From: CAYXVF01 sp964468125
Lineage (GTDB): Bacteria; Myxococcota; XYA12-FULL-58-9; CAYXVF01
Reading direction: 5' to 3'
Length of the DNA stretch: 6,619 bases
Assembly (NCBI GenBank): GCA_964468125.1
Contig: CAYXVF010000182.1
Span: 1-6,619, forward strand
Part shown: positions 1-6,565 of the stretch, one piece after another
How positions within the stretch are numbered: position 1 is the first letter of the stretch
Layout of the letters: every line of letters starts with the position of its first letter
The notes under the pieces: model-generated
The model's database searches: none
Seen by the model: only the letters and a program-made list of their open reading frames with translations
What the model was told of the DNA's origin: nothing
Position numbers and translations under genes: made by a program

Positions 1-54
1 TCCGACTTCAAGCCGTGGGAAGAAACGGTTTCACACAACTATAGGGACACCACC
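1..54 (+). repeat. Left terminal inverted repeat, 54 bp
   Basis: Bases 1-54 are identical to the reverse complement of bases 6566-6619. The repeat starts TCCGACTTCAAGCCG and ends TATAGGGACACCACC; identity stops abruptly at base 55 (CCCTGG here against GGGCCC inside the right copy). It contains the dyad GAAAC-G-GTTTC at 22-32, a possible protein-binding palindrome. The AGAAACGG stretch near the middle resembles the AGAAAACGG block of Tn21-type ends, but the outer tip does not match the usual GGGG. Confidence 0.95.
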
Positions 55-216
55 CCCTGGCGCGCCCCATTAATCTGAACGCCGTCCCTCGATGATGCCG
101 ATAGGGTCTAGAGCTCTCTGGACGATAAGCCGAAATTTTTCGCAAATTCGGAGAGGGAGATTTTGGGGTCGGTGCCCTCCTCATTGAGAACTGATTTGCA
201 AACAGCAATTCAAAAC

Positions 217-224
217 AAAGAGGA
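217..224 (+). promoter_or_regulatory. Ribosome binding site for the 24-codon ORF
   Basis: AAAGAGGA, a purine-rich Shine-Dalgarno match, lies 6 nt before the ATG at 231. It is the main reason to take this short plus-strand ORF seriously. Confidence 0.45.
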
Positions 225-230
225 ACACCG

Positions 231-305
231 ATGAATAAAGATACCGAACTGTCGAAGGTCATCAAGATGGACCCTCCGTACATTTTCGACGGATCGTCCA
301 AATAA
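231..305 (+). CDS. Possible small ORF or gene-start remnant, 24 aa
   Basis: An ATG-initiated ORF begins MNKDTELSKVIKMDPP and ends with TAA at 303-305. It has a well-spaced Shine-Dalgarno sequence and faces inward from the left repeat, opposite to all large genes here. The same frame stays open after the TAA through 563, although beyond 437 it is only antisense to the transposase. It could be a short peptide, the surviving start of a gene cut off by the transposase segment, or chance. The peptide has no signal sequence or membrane segment, and I recognise no family. A 102-codon minus-strand frame over the same bases has no supporting feature and is judged a shadow. Confidence 0.35.
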   Translation: MNKDTELSKVIKMDPPYIFDGSSK

Positions 306-437
306 GGAAGTGCCAAAATCGGGCCTTGTTCGCCGATTCTAGAGGGTGTGATCCCGGAGACGACCTGTTTTCAGGACTCTTCTGCGATTTTCGAGAACGC
401 CCTGCCCCTTCGCCAGATTCGCGCCGACTTTCTCGCG

Positions 438-2189
438 TCACGCGAGCTGCAGGCGACCTCGTTGCACGAGCCTCGGGGCGTGCTCGTCGATCGGAAAGTG
501 CATTACTCCGCGGAAGTTGATTCGCTCGAAGTGCAGGGGCGACGTATGTTTGAGCGCACGTAGTTCGGTTCCGGACAACCCCCTCCCCTCCACGTGCCAT
601 TCGTCGAGCACGCGCTGAAGCCGCGATGTCACCCAGGCCATGACGATGTTTGTCGGCAACGTCAGTGAGCCAGATGCCGCCGCCAATTCTCCGGCGCGAC
701 GCCCGCGGTGTAAGCCGATGCCGCCTCGATGGATGGCGCGCTGAAGCTTGTGCACGGTTTCACCGTGGTTGATGAGCCGGTGCAGCTCGCGACGAAACGT
801 TTCGTTTGTGAAGTAGTCGCACAGAAAGAGCGTGCGTTGCAGCCGTCCGAGTGCGACGCCCGCGCGGTAGACGAGATCGCCTCTCGAGGCTGAACCGTAC
901 CGCTGGAGAACATCCACCGCCGAGGCATGCCCTTCTCGAATCGAAGCTGCCAATCGCAGAAGCGCATCCCAATGGTCGACGACGAGCCCGCGACTCACGG
1001 TCGGCCGGCAGATGGGTCGAATCGACCTGGGGATCTCCGTCCCACGCAGCAGATACAGCCGGCGGTGTTTTAGGTGTCGAAGCCGTGGGCACAGGTCAAA
1101 TCCGAGGAGCTTGCTCAGTGCCATCGCAAAGTCTGTGTAACCATGAGTGTCGACCGCAAGCTGGTTGATATTGAGGGCGGGCGTGTTTCGCACCACACCT
1201 TCGATCGCTGCCCCGGCCTGGCGCTGGTTGAGCACGATCGGCTGGTCATAGACGATGCCCCACTGGTCGAGCACGTGTGTATACATCCCGATGGCGTGCG
1301 TTCGTCGTCGTGGATCGACGCGGGCGTTCCAAAGGTGCCGCGAGGCATCGAGGCTCATCGCGTCGGCCGACGCCGTGGTGCCATCACCCCAAGCTTCGGC
1401 GATCGGATGCTTTCGCAGATACTCAACGACCGCAGCGTTAGTTCTCTTGAGGCGCGATTCGCCCTCGAGCATCGTCATGAGCCGCCGGACTGTTTCTTCG
1501 CTCGCGTTCGGAACGAGGCGCTTCAATGCTCCGAGCGTCACATCCGTCCCGTGCCCGAGTAGCGCTGCATACACGCTCAAGAGTTCAGCGCGCGTCGCTG
1601 GCGGCCGACCGAGTAGTGTCTAGCTGAACCGGACTTGCGAGTCGACCTCGACGATGATCTCAGGCAGATCGCCTCCGCCGAGCCGAGAAAACAGCTCGCT
1701 TCGCAGGTCGTCCCCTTCTGTTCGCTCCTCTTTGAGGCCAGGGAGGCGCAGCTCGTCGTCTCGGATCCGAAGCTCGCCGGCGCCAACGGCGTCATCAACG
1801 GCCGCCATGCCCGCCCTGATCGCTGCGTCGAGCTGGTCTAGAAATTCTCCAGGCCCCTGGGCCGGAGCCAGACGTATTGCGTATTTGGACCGGTTGGTTT
1901 CCCAGTCATCTCGGTCGATGAGCGTGGCTTCGTGTTCCCTGTATTGGAGGCTGTTGTTCGACCAGATCTCCCCGCTCCGAAGTGCGCGGCGAAGCTCCTC
2001 GAGGGTGGCCGCCTCGTATGCTCGCAAGGCTTGCCGTCGGTCGCTGACCTCGATCTGCTTTGCCCAAACATCTGAAAAAGGGATTTCTGTTTCCTTCGGG
2101 AGCGTCGTGCGGCGCGAGCGGTAGAGTCGTCGAAGCACTCGCCTCGCAGTTGCCGCAGGAGTATCCGGCTTCTGAAAAGGCTCAAAGGC
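438..2189 (-). pseudogene. tnpA: Tn3-family transposase, N-terminally truncated with in-frame amber
   Basis: One frame of 582 sense codons plus a single internal TAG at 1620-1622 encodes the C-terminal ~60% of a Tn3-family TnpA, which is normally about 950-1000 residues. TnpA cuts and joins the 3' ends at the terminal repeats during replicative transposition. The catalytic triad is intact: Asp in WGDGTT (1383-1385), Asp in VDTHGYTD (1149-1151) and Glu in NHGE (759-761). The 130-residue gap between the second Asp and the Glu agrees with the Tn3 protein as I recall it. The C-terminal ERINFRG block is also typical. Before the TAG, LPEIIVEVDSQ matches the family's LPxLLxEVD block, and alignment continues directly after it, so this is one gene with a nonsense codon, not two. 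The upstream frame closes at TAG 2190-2192, and no N-terminal part (including the repeat-binding DUF4158 region) was recognised in any frame. Probably inactive; readthrough or restart at TTG 1580 would still yield no repeat-binding domain. Confidence 0.9.
1620..1622 (-). other. In-frame amber codon interrupting tnpA
   Basis: The minus strand reads TTC AGC TAG ACA CTA in the transposase frame. Recognisable transposase sequence lies on both sides without a frame change, so a single base substitution explains it; TAG is one base from Trp, Gln, Glu, Lys, Tyr, Ser or Leu codons. I see no stem-loop or known readthrough context after it. A sequencing error cannot be excluded. Confidence 0.85.
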
Positions 2190-2198
2190 CTAAGGCCT
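2185..2198. repeat. Tandem heptamer AAGGCCT x2 at the tnpA truncation point
   Basis: AAGGCCT occurs twice in direct succession. On the minus strand the copies place TAG codons at 2197-2199 and 2190-2192 in two different frames, and the second closes the open frame of the transposase remnant. Its position exactly where the transposase similarity stops suggests a junction scar, which is inference. Confidence 0.5.
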
Positions 2199-2383
2199 AA
2201 AGCTCTGCGGGAGGGAAATCGGTGGAGACGGCGGTTTCCACCTCGCCCGCTCTCTCCCAAAAAATCATGCCCTCCGGGTCGAGCGGAGTAACGTTTCGCT
2301 TCCAAGTCGTAGACTTAAGAGTTAGCCTGACGAACCATGCAACCCGAATCCCGCGACTCGGACAAGCCACCGGGTCCGTTTCC
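2193..2383. other. Spacer between lipoprotein stop and tnpA remnant
   Basis: These 191 bp hold no convincing gene. In the transposase frame, stops occur at 2190-2192 and 2265-2267. A 71-codon minus-strand ORF (2412-2197) overlaps the lipoprotein's 3' end and ends in the heptamer repeat; it has no recognised similarity. The spacer marks the boundary between cargo and transposase remnant. Apart from the hairpin at 2221-2242, a minor 5-bp stem occurs at 2304-2316. Confidence 0.5.
2221..2242. other. Hairpin in the cargo/transposase spacer
   Basis: GGTGGAGAC and GTTTCCACC flank a 4-nt loop (GGCG). In plus-strand RNA all nine positions pair, counting one G-U; in minus-strand RNA there is one A-C mismatch. 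It lies about 140 nt after the lipoprotein stop, but no T-run follows in either direction, so it is not a standard intrinsic terminator. It may be a mild transcription barrier or have no role. Confidence 0.35.
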
Positions 2384-4954
2384 TCAGTCGCCCAAGAGCA
2401 CGTAGCGAGCAATCACGGATTCATTGGCTTCGCCATCCCACACCACTAGGGCTCCTTGGCCGAACGCCGCAACGCCGGCCACCTTCTGATCTCCGGCCAC
2501 GTCTTGATTGACGGTAAATGCACCGGCGACGCCAATACCGTTTTCGTCGTACTCCCGCAGTCGTACTCCAAAGCCATCTCCGTCGGCCCCGTCTTCTCCC
2601 CAACCTACGACGAAGCCACCGCTGTTCAACCATGCGGTTGCGGTCCATTGCGTGTTGAGTGCGTCGGCAACGGCAACAAGCGCTTCGCCAATCGGTTCCC
2701 CTGTTGGCGAGAACCTTTGGCTTATTACATCGTTGGTGCCGAGACCTGAGCTGCTATCCCATGAGAGCACGAAGTCTCCCGTACCAGCGACACTCAAGCT
2801 GACGTGATTCTCTCGCTCGGCTGTCTGGGTTGTCGCTCGCGTGTCGGGGCCGACGGGGGTACCGCCTGGTGAGAACAGGCGATATCGAACGAAATATTCA
2901 TCAACAGGAGTTTCACGATGGGTCCAAGCAATGACGAAGGAGCCGTCGTCTGCGCTACCTACGCTTGGCAGCGACACGTTATTCGCGCTTGTGGAGTTCG
3001 CTGTGGCCTCGTTCCCAACCGGGGCGCCTTGAGTGTCGAATCGTCGGAAGCGAATCTCATTAGGAGACTGATCCCAGACAACAATAAAGCCCCCGTCACG
3101 CAGCCCATGCGTGCGGGGGATGCCAGCGCCAACGGAATCGTTCACGCGGAACTCGTCGTCAGCGGGTGTACCGTCGGCCAAAAATCTGCGTGCAAAGACG
3201 TTAAACTCAGCGGGATCGTCGCGGTTGTCTTCCCAAACGATAAGAAAGCCACCGGTGCTCAAGGCAGCGACGTACGGGCGGGCCTGCTTGTTTGTTGTGG
3301 TTGTGTGCGCGATGGTCTCCGCGCGCGCCGGCACGGTTGATGCGCTGAACTGCTCAAAGAACACATCGCCTGGGCCGCTGAAAGCGACGACGAAAGAATC
3401 GTCTTCAAGCACGGCCACCTTTGCTCGGGGGACAGGATTTCCATTCGGAGTGGTGGACACGGTATAGTCGGATGCGTTGGTGCAGGTCGCGTTGCACATA
3501 TCACTTGGAGTCTCGGAGAGATTTCCATCATCACAATGTTCCGAGCCTATGATTTCACCGTCGCCGCAGTACTGAAAACGCAAGCAATCGTCAGTACATA
3601 GCCCCTCGCCTTCACCGGGGCCATCGTCGCAAAACTCAGTACCTTGCACTTCCGAATCGCCGCATCGTTGAAATGCCAGACAATTGGTCTGACAGGTTTC
3701 CTCGGTAGAGATTAAACCGTTTCCGCTTCCGTCATCGCAGGCCTCAAACTCAGGACAGATGGCACCATCGCCACACGCACCAGGCCCGGTCCCAGGATTC
3801 GAGCAATCCGCGTTGCACGTCCCACATGAATCGGTGAATCCGTCATCACATGCCTCAAATTCGGGGCAGTGCTGACCGTCGCCGCACACACCGGGACCAC
3901 TGCCAGCAGCGGTGCAATTCGCGTTGCAGGTCCCGCATGCGTCCGTGAAACCGTCGTCGCAGAATTCGAACTCAGGGCAGGCAACGCCGTCGCCACACAT
4001 ACCCGGGCCTAGTCCCGCCCCGGTACAATCAGCGTTGCAGGTGCCGCACGCGTCAGTGAATCCGTCGTCGCAGGCCTCGTTGCCTTCCGCGATGCCGTTT
4101 CCGCAGATTTGAAAGCCGGAGCAATCGTTGATGCAGCTCCCTTCCCCAACAACCGCGCCGTCGTCGCACACCTCCCCCGGCGCAAGGACGCCATCGCCAC
4201 AGACTCGAACGGCGCTACAATCAAATGCGCAGAAGCCGTTGCCTGTGCCGTTGAGAGCGCCGTCGTCGCAGACTTCCACGCCCGCCTGCACGAAACCATC
4301 TCCGCAGCGGGCAGTGACGCACGCAATGCAGGCATCGGTCGAATCCATGTTGCCGTCATCACAGGTTTCCGTACCTTCAACGACGTTGTTCCCGCAGGAC
4401 TGAACTGCAAGACAATCCGCCGTGCAGGAGCCATCTCCGCCATCGAGCGCATCGCCATCGTCGCAGACTTCCGTTCCTTCAGTCGCACCATCGCCACAGC
4501 GTTGCACGCCCGAGCAGTCCGACAGACATTGGTTGTTGCCGGCGCCGTTTCCAGTATCGCCGTCGTCGCAGCTCTCAACACCTTCATACACGAAACCGTC
4601 TCCGCAGCGTGCCGCTTCACACGCTACGCAAGCGTCGGTGTCGATCGTGTTGCCGTCGTCGCACGCCTCGCCCGTATCCACGAATCCGTTTCCACACGTC
4701 TCAGTTGAGGTGCAGGTGGCATTGCACCCGTCTCCCGCCACGTCATTGCCGTCGTCGCAGACCTCACCGGCATCGACCATGAAATCGCCACAGGTTGGCG
4801 TACCTGAGGGTTGGCAGGAACCAAGACGGCAGACGAGACCTTCGGCGCAGACGTTCGATCCGTTGCAAGCCGCGCCCTCCTCGAAGTCCAACGTGAACGA
4901 GCACGCACCGACGAAAACAGCGGCGCAGACGATGCCACCATGCGTCCAGTTCAT
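2384..4954 (-). CDS. Lipoprotein with 13 Cys-rich repeats and C-terminal beta-propeller
   Basis: The 856-residue product is predicted to be a secreted, outer-membrane or surface lipoprotein. Residues 1-17 are a signal peptide ending in lipobox VGAC, with lipidated Cys18 followed by Ser, which permits outer-membrane sorting. The signal lacks Lys or Arg at its N-terminus, which is atypical. Residues 55-491 hold 13 repeats of the form CGxG...E.CDDG...C..C (Myxococcus Cys-rich/disulfide repeat type), each probably held by disulfides. Residues ~510-856 contain seven ~50-residue units with a core like GGFxVxW followed by RxF...G.P.G, most simply read as a seven-bladed beta-propeller. The ATG overlaps the upstream PEGA stop (ATGA), and GGGGAAAG lies 6 nt before it, indicating translational coupling. 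Adhesion, binding or a structural envelope role is plausible from such folds, but the ligand is unknown. No catalytic motif is visible. Confidence 0.9.
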   Translation of the reverse strand: MNWTHGGIVCAAVFVGACSFTLDFEEGAACNGSNVCAEGLVCRLGSCQPSGTPTCGDFMVDAGEVCDDGNDVAGDGCNATCTSTETCGNGFVDTGEACDDGNTIDTDACVACEAARCGDGFVYEGVESCDDGDTGNGAGNNQCLSDCSGVQRCGDGATEGTEVCDDGDALDGGDGSCTADCLAVQSCGNNVVEGTETCDDGNMDSTDACIACVTARCGDGFVQAGVEVCDDGALNGTGNGFCAFDCSAVRVCGDGVLAPGEVCDDGAVVGEGSCINDCSGFQICGNGIAEGNEACDDGFTDACGTCNADCTGAGLGPGMCGDGVACPEFEFCDDGFTDACGTCNANCTAAGSGPGVCGDGQHCPEFEACDDGFTDSCGTCNADCSNPGTGPGACGDGAICPEFEACDDGSGNGLISTEETCQTNCLAFQRCGDSEVQGTEFCDDGPGEGEGLCTDDCLRFQYCGDGEIIGSEHCDDGNLSETPSDMCNATCTNASDYTVSTTPNGNPVPRAKVAVLEDDSFVVAFSGPGDVFFEQFSASTVPARAETIAHTTTTNKQARPYVAALSTGGFLIVWEDNRDDPAEFNVFARRFLADGTPADDEFRVNDSVGAGIPRTHGLRDGGFIVVWDQSPNEIRFRRFDTQGAPVGNEATANSTSANNVSLPSVGSADDGSFVIAWTHRETPVDEYFVRYRLFSPGGTPVGPDTRATTQTAERENHVSLSVAGTGDFVLSWDSSSGLGTNDVISQRFSPTGEPIGEALVAVADALNTQWTATAWLNSGGFVVGWGEDGADGDGFGVRLREYDENGIGVAGAFTVNQDVAGDQKVAGVAAFGQGALVVWDGEANESVIARYVLLGD
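3728..4060 (-). repeat. Three tandem 111-bp (37-codon) repeats in the lipoprotein gene
   Basis: Residues 299-409 consist of three consecutive 37-residue units, each starting FTD(A/S)CGTCNA and ending CPEFE(F/A)CDDG. They are much more alike than the other Cys-rich repeats and share the extra Cys pair of CGTC. This points to a local tandem duplication within the array, a place where repeat number could vary between strains. Confidence 0.85.
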
Positions 4955-6351
4955 GGCGAGCTTTCCCCAAACCAGAAGTACGAAGCTAGCCCGGTCGTTA
5001 TGAGCGAAACAGCCAGGCTGATGTCAGCTGTGAGCGCGGCTGATTCTCCAGAATCGATGAGCTCTTGTCGCGGGCGATCGATCTGACTTGGATCTTCCAA
5101 ATCAGCCTCGATGGACCGCGCGCGGCTACCTTGCACGGCCCATAGCGCAATTGCACCCACCGCTACACCGGTCGTGCCCCAACGCAGCGTATTGAGACGT
5201 GTGCGCCGGCGAGCCTCCGTTTCGGAGAGACCGGGGATCAACACCAACGAGATCGGCTCCGGTGGAGGACCTGGCTCGACCTTGATGGTATCGACTTCGT
5301 CGACGTACCCAGGGAGTGAAGCCACGAGTGAATACTCGCCGGGCATGACTTCCAGCGGAATTCCACTCTTTCCACTGTAGCTGTTCTCGTCGGAGCTCAG
5401 CTGAATCGTTGCGGTCGGAGGCTCACTCGTGAAGAGCAGCTTGACCGGATCGGGCTCGAGGGTGAGCTCCAGAGCTCTCTCAGTATTCGCCACAACGCGT
5501 GCCGAGGTTCGAGCGGTTCGGTGATGTGGCGCGCGTACCGTGATTTCGACGTCACGTGCTGGGAAGCGCTTCAATACGCAGCGCTCGATGGCGCGTCCCT
5601 CGACGAAGCAGCGAGCAGACGTCGGGCTCACCGCGACGCGCAGCGTGCCTCGAAGACGCACCAACGTTTCGTCAATCGTGAGTTGGCCATTCCTTTCAAT
5701 CACGACTCCGCGGTTTGCAGTCTCGTATCCATCGAGAATCATACTTACTCGGTGTTCGCCGACGGGGAGACGCGAATTGAGCGGAGTGATGCCGACTCGC
5801 TCGTTGTCGACGAAAACCGCGGCGCCAGCCGGTTTCGACCGTACGGCCAGCGTGCCCGTGCCGCCGGTGCCGCGGTTCGTGGTTTCGGGTAGAAGACCGC
5901 ACTGGCCTGCGAGGCTGCGAACGGCTTCGAGGGCGACCTCTCGCGGCGCGTCTTGGAGCCGGCTTTCGGAGAAGGTCGGTGTTGCAGAACACACGATGCC
6001 GCCCGAGCGGCGCTGAACCGTGAGATTCAAGGTCAGGAGTTTCGACCCGCCCTGGAGGACTCCGTACACGAACCACGGGGCGTTCAAGGTTCCCGCGATT
6101 TCGGTCATGCACGAGACGTCATCGCAGCCGAGTGCGTCTTTAGTGAGCTCGAGATCGAAACGTGTGTTCACGGCATCCCGGTCAACGAGTCGCGGCAAGA
6201 AGCTCTCTCGAAGTGATTGGCCCACGAGGAGGGTGAGCTGACGCGCGGCGACGTTTGATGCATCGCTGGCGCGAATGCCGTGAAAATACACGTCATCGCC
6301 GGGGGAGATCTCGGCGGGTGCGGCGAGAAGAATGACAAGCAACAGAGACAT
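4951..6351 (-). CDS. PEGA-domain exported membrane protein
   Basis: The 466-residue protein starts with a short hydrophobic signal (MSLLLVILLAAPA, possible cleavage after residue 13) without basic residues. Residues ~20-150 form a globular region with LGCDDVSCMTEIAG and WFVYGVL, like the N-terminal domains that precede PEGA repeats in many Myxococcota proteins; Cys76, Cys81, Cys121 and Cys151 could form disulfides. Residues ~166-233 are a clear PEGA domain (SKPAGAAVFVDNERVGITPL, then LPVGEHRV and GYE). Two diverged PEGA-like units follow at ~235-300 and ~303-373. Near the C-terminus, hydrophobic segments at ~391-407 and ~440-461 could anchor it in the membrane. ATG at 6351 is preferred over the adjacent upstream TTG at 6354; its Shine-Dalgarno sequence is weak. 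Its stop overlaps the lipoprotein start by 4 bp, so the two products are probably made together and may interact. PEGA domains are beta-rich surface modules without known enzymatic activity, so the specific role is unknown. Confidence 0.88.
   Translation of the reverse strand: MSLLLVILLAAPAEISPGDDVYFHGIRASDASNVAARQLTLLVGQSLRESFLPRLVDRDAVNTRFDLELTKDALGCDDVSCMTEIAGTLNAPWFVYGVLQGGSKLLTLNLTVQRRSGGIVCSATPTFSESRLQDAPREVALEAVRSLAGQCGLLPETTNRGTGGTGTLAVRSKPAGAAVFVDNERVGITPLNSRLPVGEHRVSMILDGYETANRGVVIERNGQLTIDETLVRLRGTLRVAVSPTSARCFVEGRAIERCVLKRFPARDVEITVRAPHHRTARTSARVVANTERALELTLEPDPVKLLFTSEPPTATIQLSSDENSYSGKSGIPLEVMPGEYSLVASLPGYVDEVDTIKVEPGPPPEPISLVLIPGLSETEARRRTRLNTLRWGTTGVAVGAIALWAVQGSRARSIEADLEDPSQIDRPRQELIDSGESAALTADISLAVSLITTGLASYFWFGESSP
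4961..4968 (-). promoter_or_regulatory. Ribosome binding site of the lipoprotein gene
   Basis: The minus strand reads GGGGAAAG followed by 6 nt and the ATG. It lies inside the last codons of the PEGA gene, so ribosomes ending that gene could restart directly on the lipoprotein. Confidence 0.6.
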
Positions 6352-6379
6352 CAATTCTCAGCTTCAGTCAGCTAGCACG

Positions 6380-6529
6380 TCACTTCAAGCAAGAGAGTGA
6401 AGGGGCATGCGCGAGGGTGGTGCCCGTTTCTTCGAGCGCGTGTACCCACGTTTCGCGCAGAGGTGAGGAAACCGGAGCGGAAAAAGGTGCAGGCTCGAGA
6501 GCGACGAGGGGTTGTGAAGCGTGCGTCAT
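6380..6529 (-). CDS. Possible small ORF at head of the cargo operon, 49 aa
   Basis: An ATG ORF starting MTHASQPLVALEPAP and ending HAPSLSCLK sits between the right repeat and the PEGA gene. AAAGGA precedes its ATG by 9 nt, and its stop lies 28 bp before the PEGA ATG, an operon-like spacing. The peptide has no signal sequence or membrane helix, is rich in Ala, Pro and Ser, and ends with one Cys. It could be a leader peptide that feeds ribosomes to the weakly initiated PEGA gene, the remaining start of a truncated gene (possibly a recombination gene of the original transposon), or chance. I recognise no family. Confidence 0.45.
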   Translation of the reverse strand: MTHASQPLVALEPAPFSAPVSSPLRETWVHALEETGTTLAHAPSLSCLK

Positions 6530-6538
6530 GACGAAGCG

Positions 6539-6544
6539 TCCTTT
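6539..6544 (-). promoter_or_regulatory. Ribosome binding site of the 49-codon ORF
   Basis: The minus strand reads AAAGGA, 9 nt before the ATG at 6529. A TTGACG hexamer lies just upstream (6554-6549), but a -10 element at normal spacing would fall on the start codon, so no promoter is called. Confidence 0.4.
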
Positions 6545-6565
6545 CGCGTCAAGTCATCGGGGCCC

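Larger units (their letters stand above)
55..437. other. Left-end non-coding segment between TIR and transposase stop
   Basis: About 380 bp separate the repeat from the transposase stop codon, more than the few tens of bases common in Tn3-family elements. The part around 120-310 looks more AT-rich than the rest. Visible structures are an imperfect hairpin at 130-151 (arms CCGAAATTT and AAATTCGG with one bulged A, loop TTCGC) and a 24-codon plus-strand ORF with a good ribosome binding site at 231-305. No res site, resolvase remnant or convincing promoter was recognised. It may be leftover sequence from a lost passenger gene. Confidence 0.5.

Noticed and set aside
130..151. Imperfect hairpin as terminator or res subsite
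   Set aside because: One bulge, no following T-run, no second or third subsite nearby, and no resolvase gene in the window.
8..316. 102-codon minus-strand ORF reaching into the left repeat
   Set aside because: No recognised similarity or ribosome binding site support, unlikely composition, and it overlaps the better supported small plus-strand ORF.
317..338. Possible terminator for tnpA: AATCGG/CCGATT stem with TTTT
   Set aside because: Only six pairs with a ten-base loop and four Ts, about 100 nt past the stop; too weak to call.
1074..1562. 162-codon plus-strand ORF
   Set aside because: Antisense to the conserved catalytic part of the transposase; the minus frame has unmistakable Tn3 motifs.
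2197..2412. 71-codon minus-strand ORF across the cargo/transposase spacer
   Set aside because: It begins within the 3' end of the lipoprotein gene in another frame and ends in the heptamer repeat; no family match. It could be a gene fragment, but nothing supports it.
4009..4620. 203-codon minus-strand ORF in a different frame from the lipoprotein
   Set aside because: Frame-shifted shadow of the Cys-rich repeats, wholly inside the real gene.
4109..4708. 199-codon plus-strand ORF opposite the Cys-rich repeats
   Set aside because: It is antisense to the repetitive GC-rich Cys codons, which lack stops on the other strand. It has no family features; the lipoprotein frame has clear repeats and a lipobox.
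4422..5003. 193-codon plus-strand ORF rich in Ser and Pro
   Set aside because: Another shadow of the same repeats, running across the lipoprotein start; its composition simply mirrors Cys/Asp/Gly codons.
6352..6354. TTG as start of the PEGA gene
   Set aside because: The next codon is ATG, which is a stronger start and fits the signal peptide equally well.
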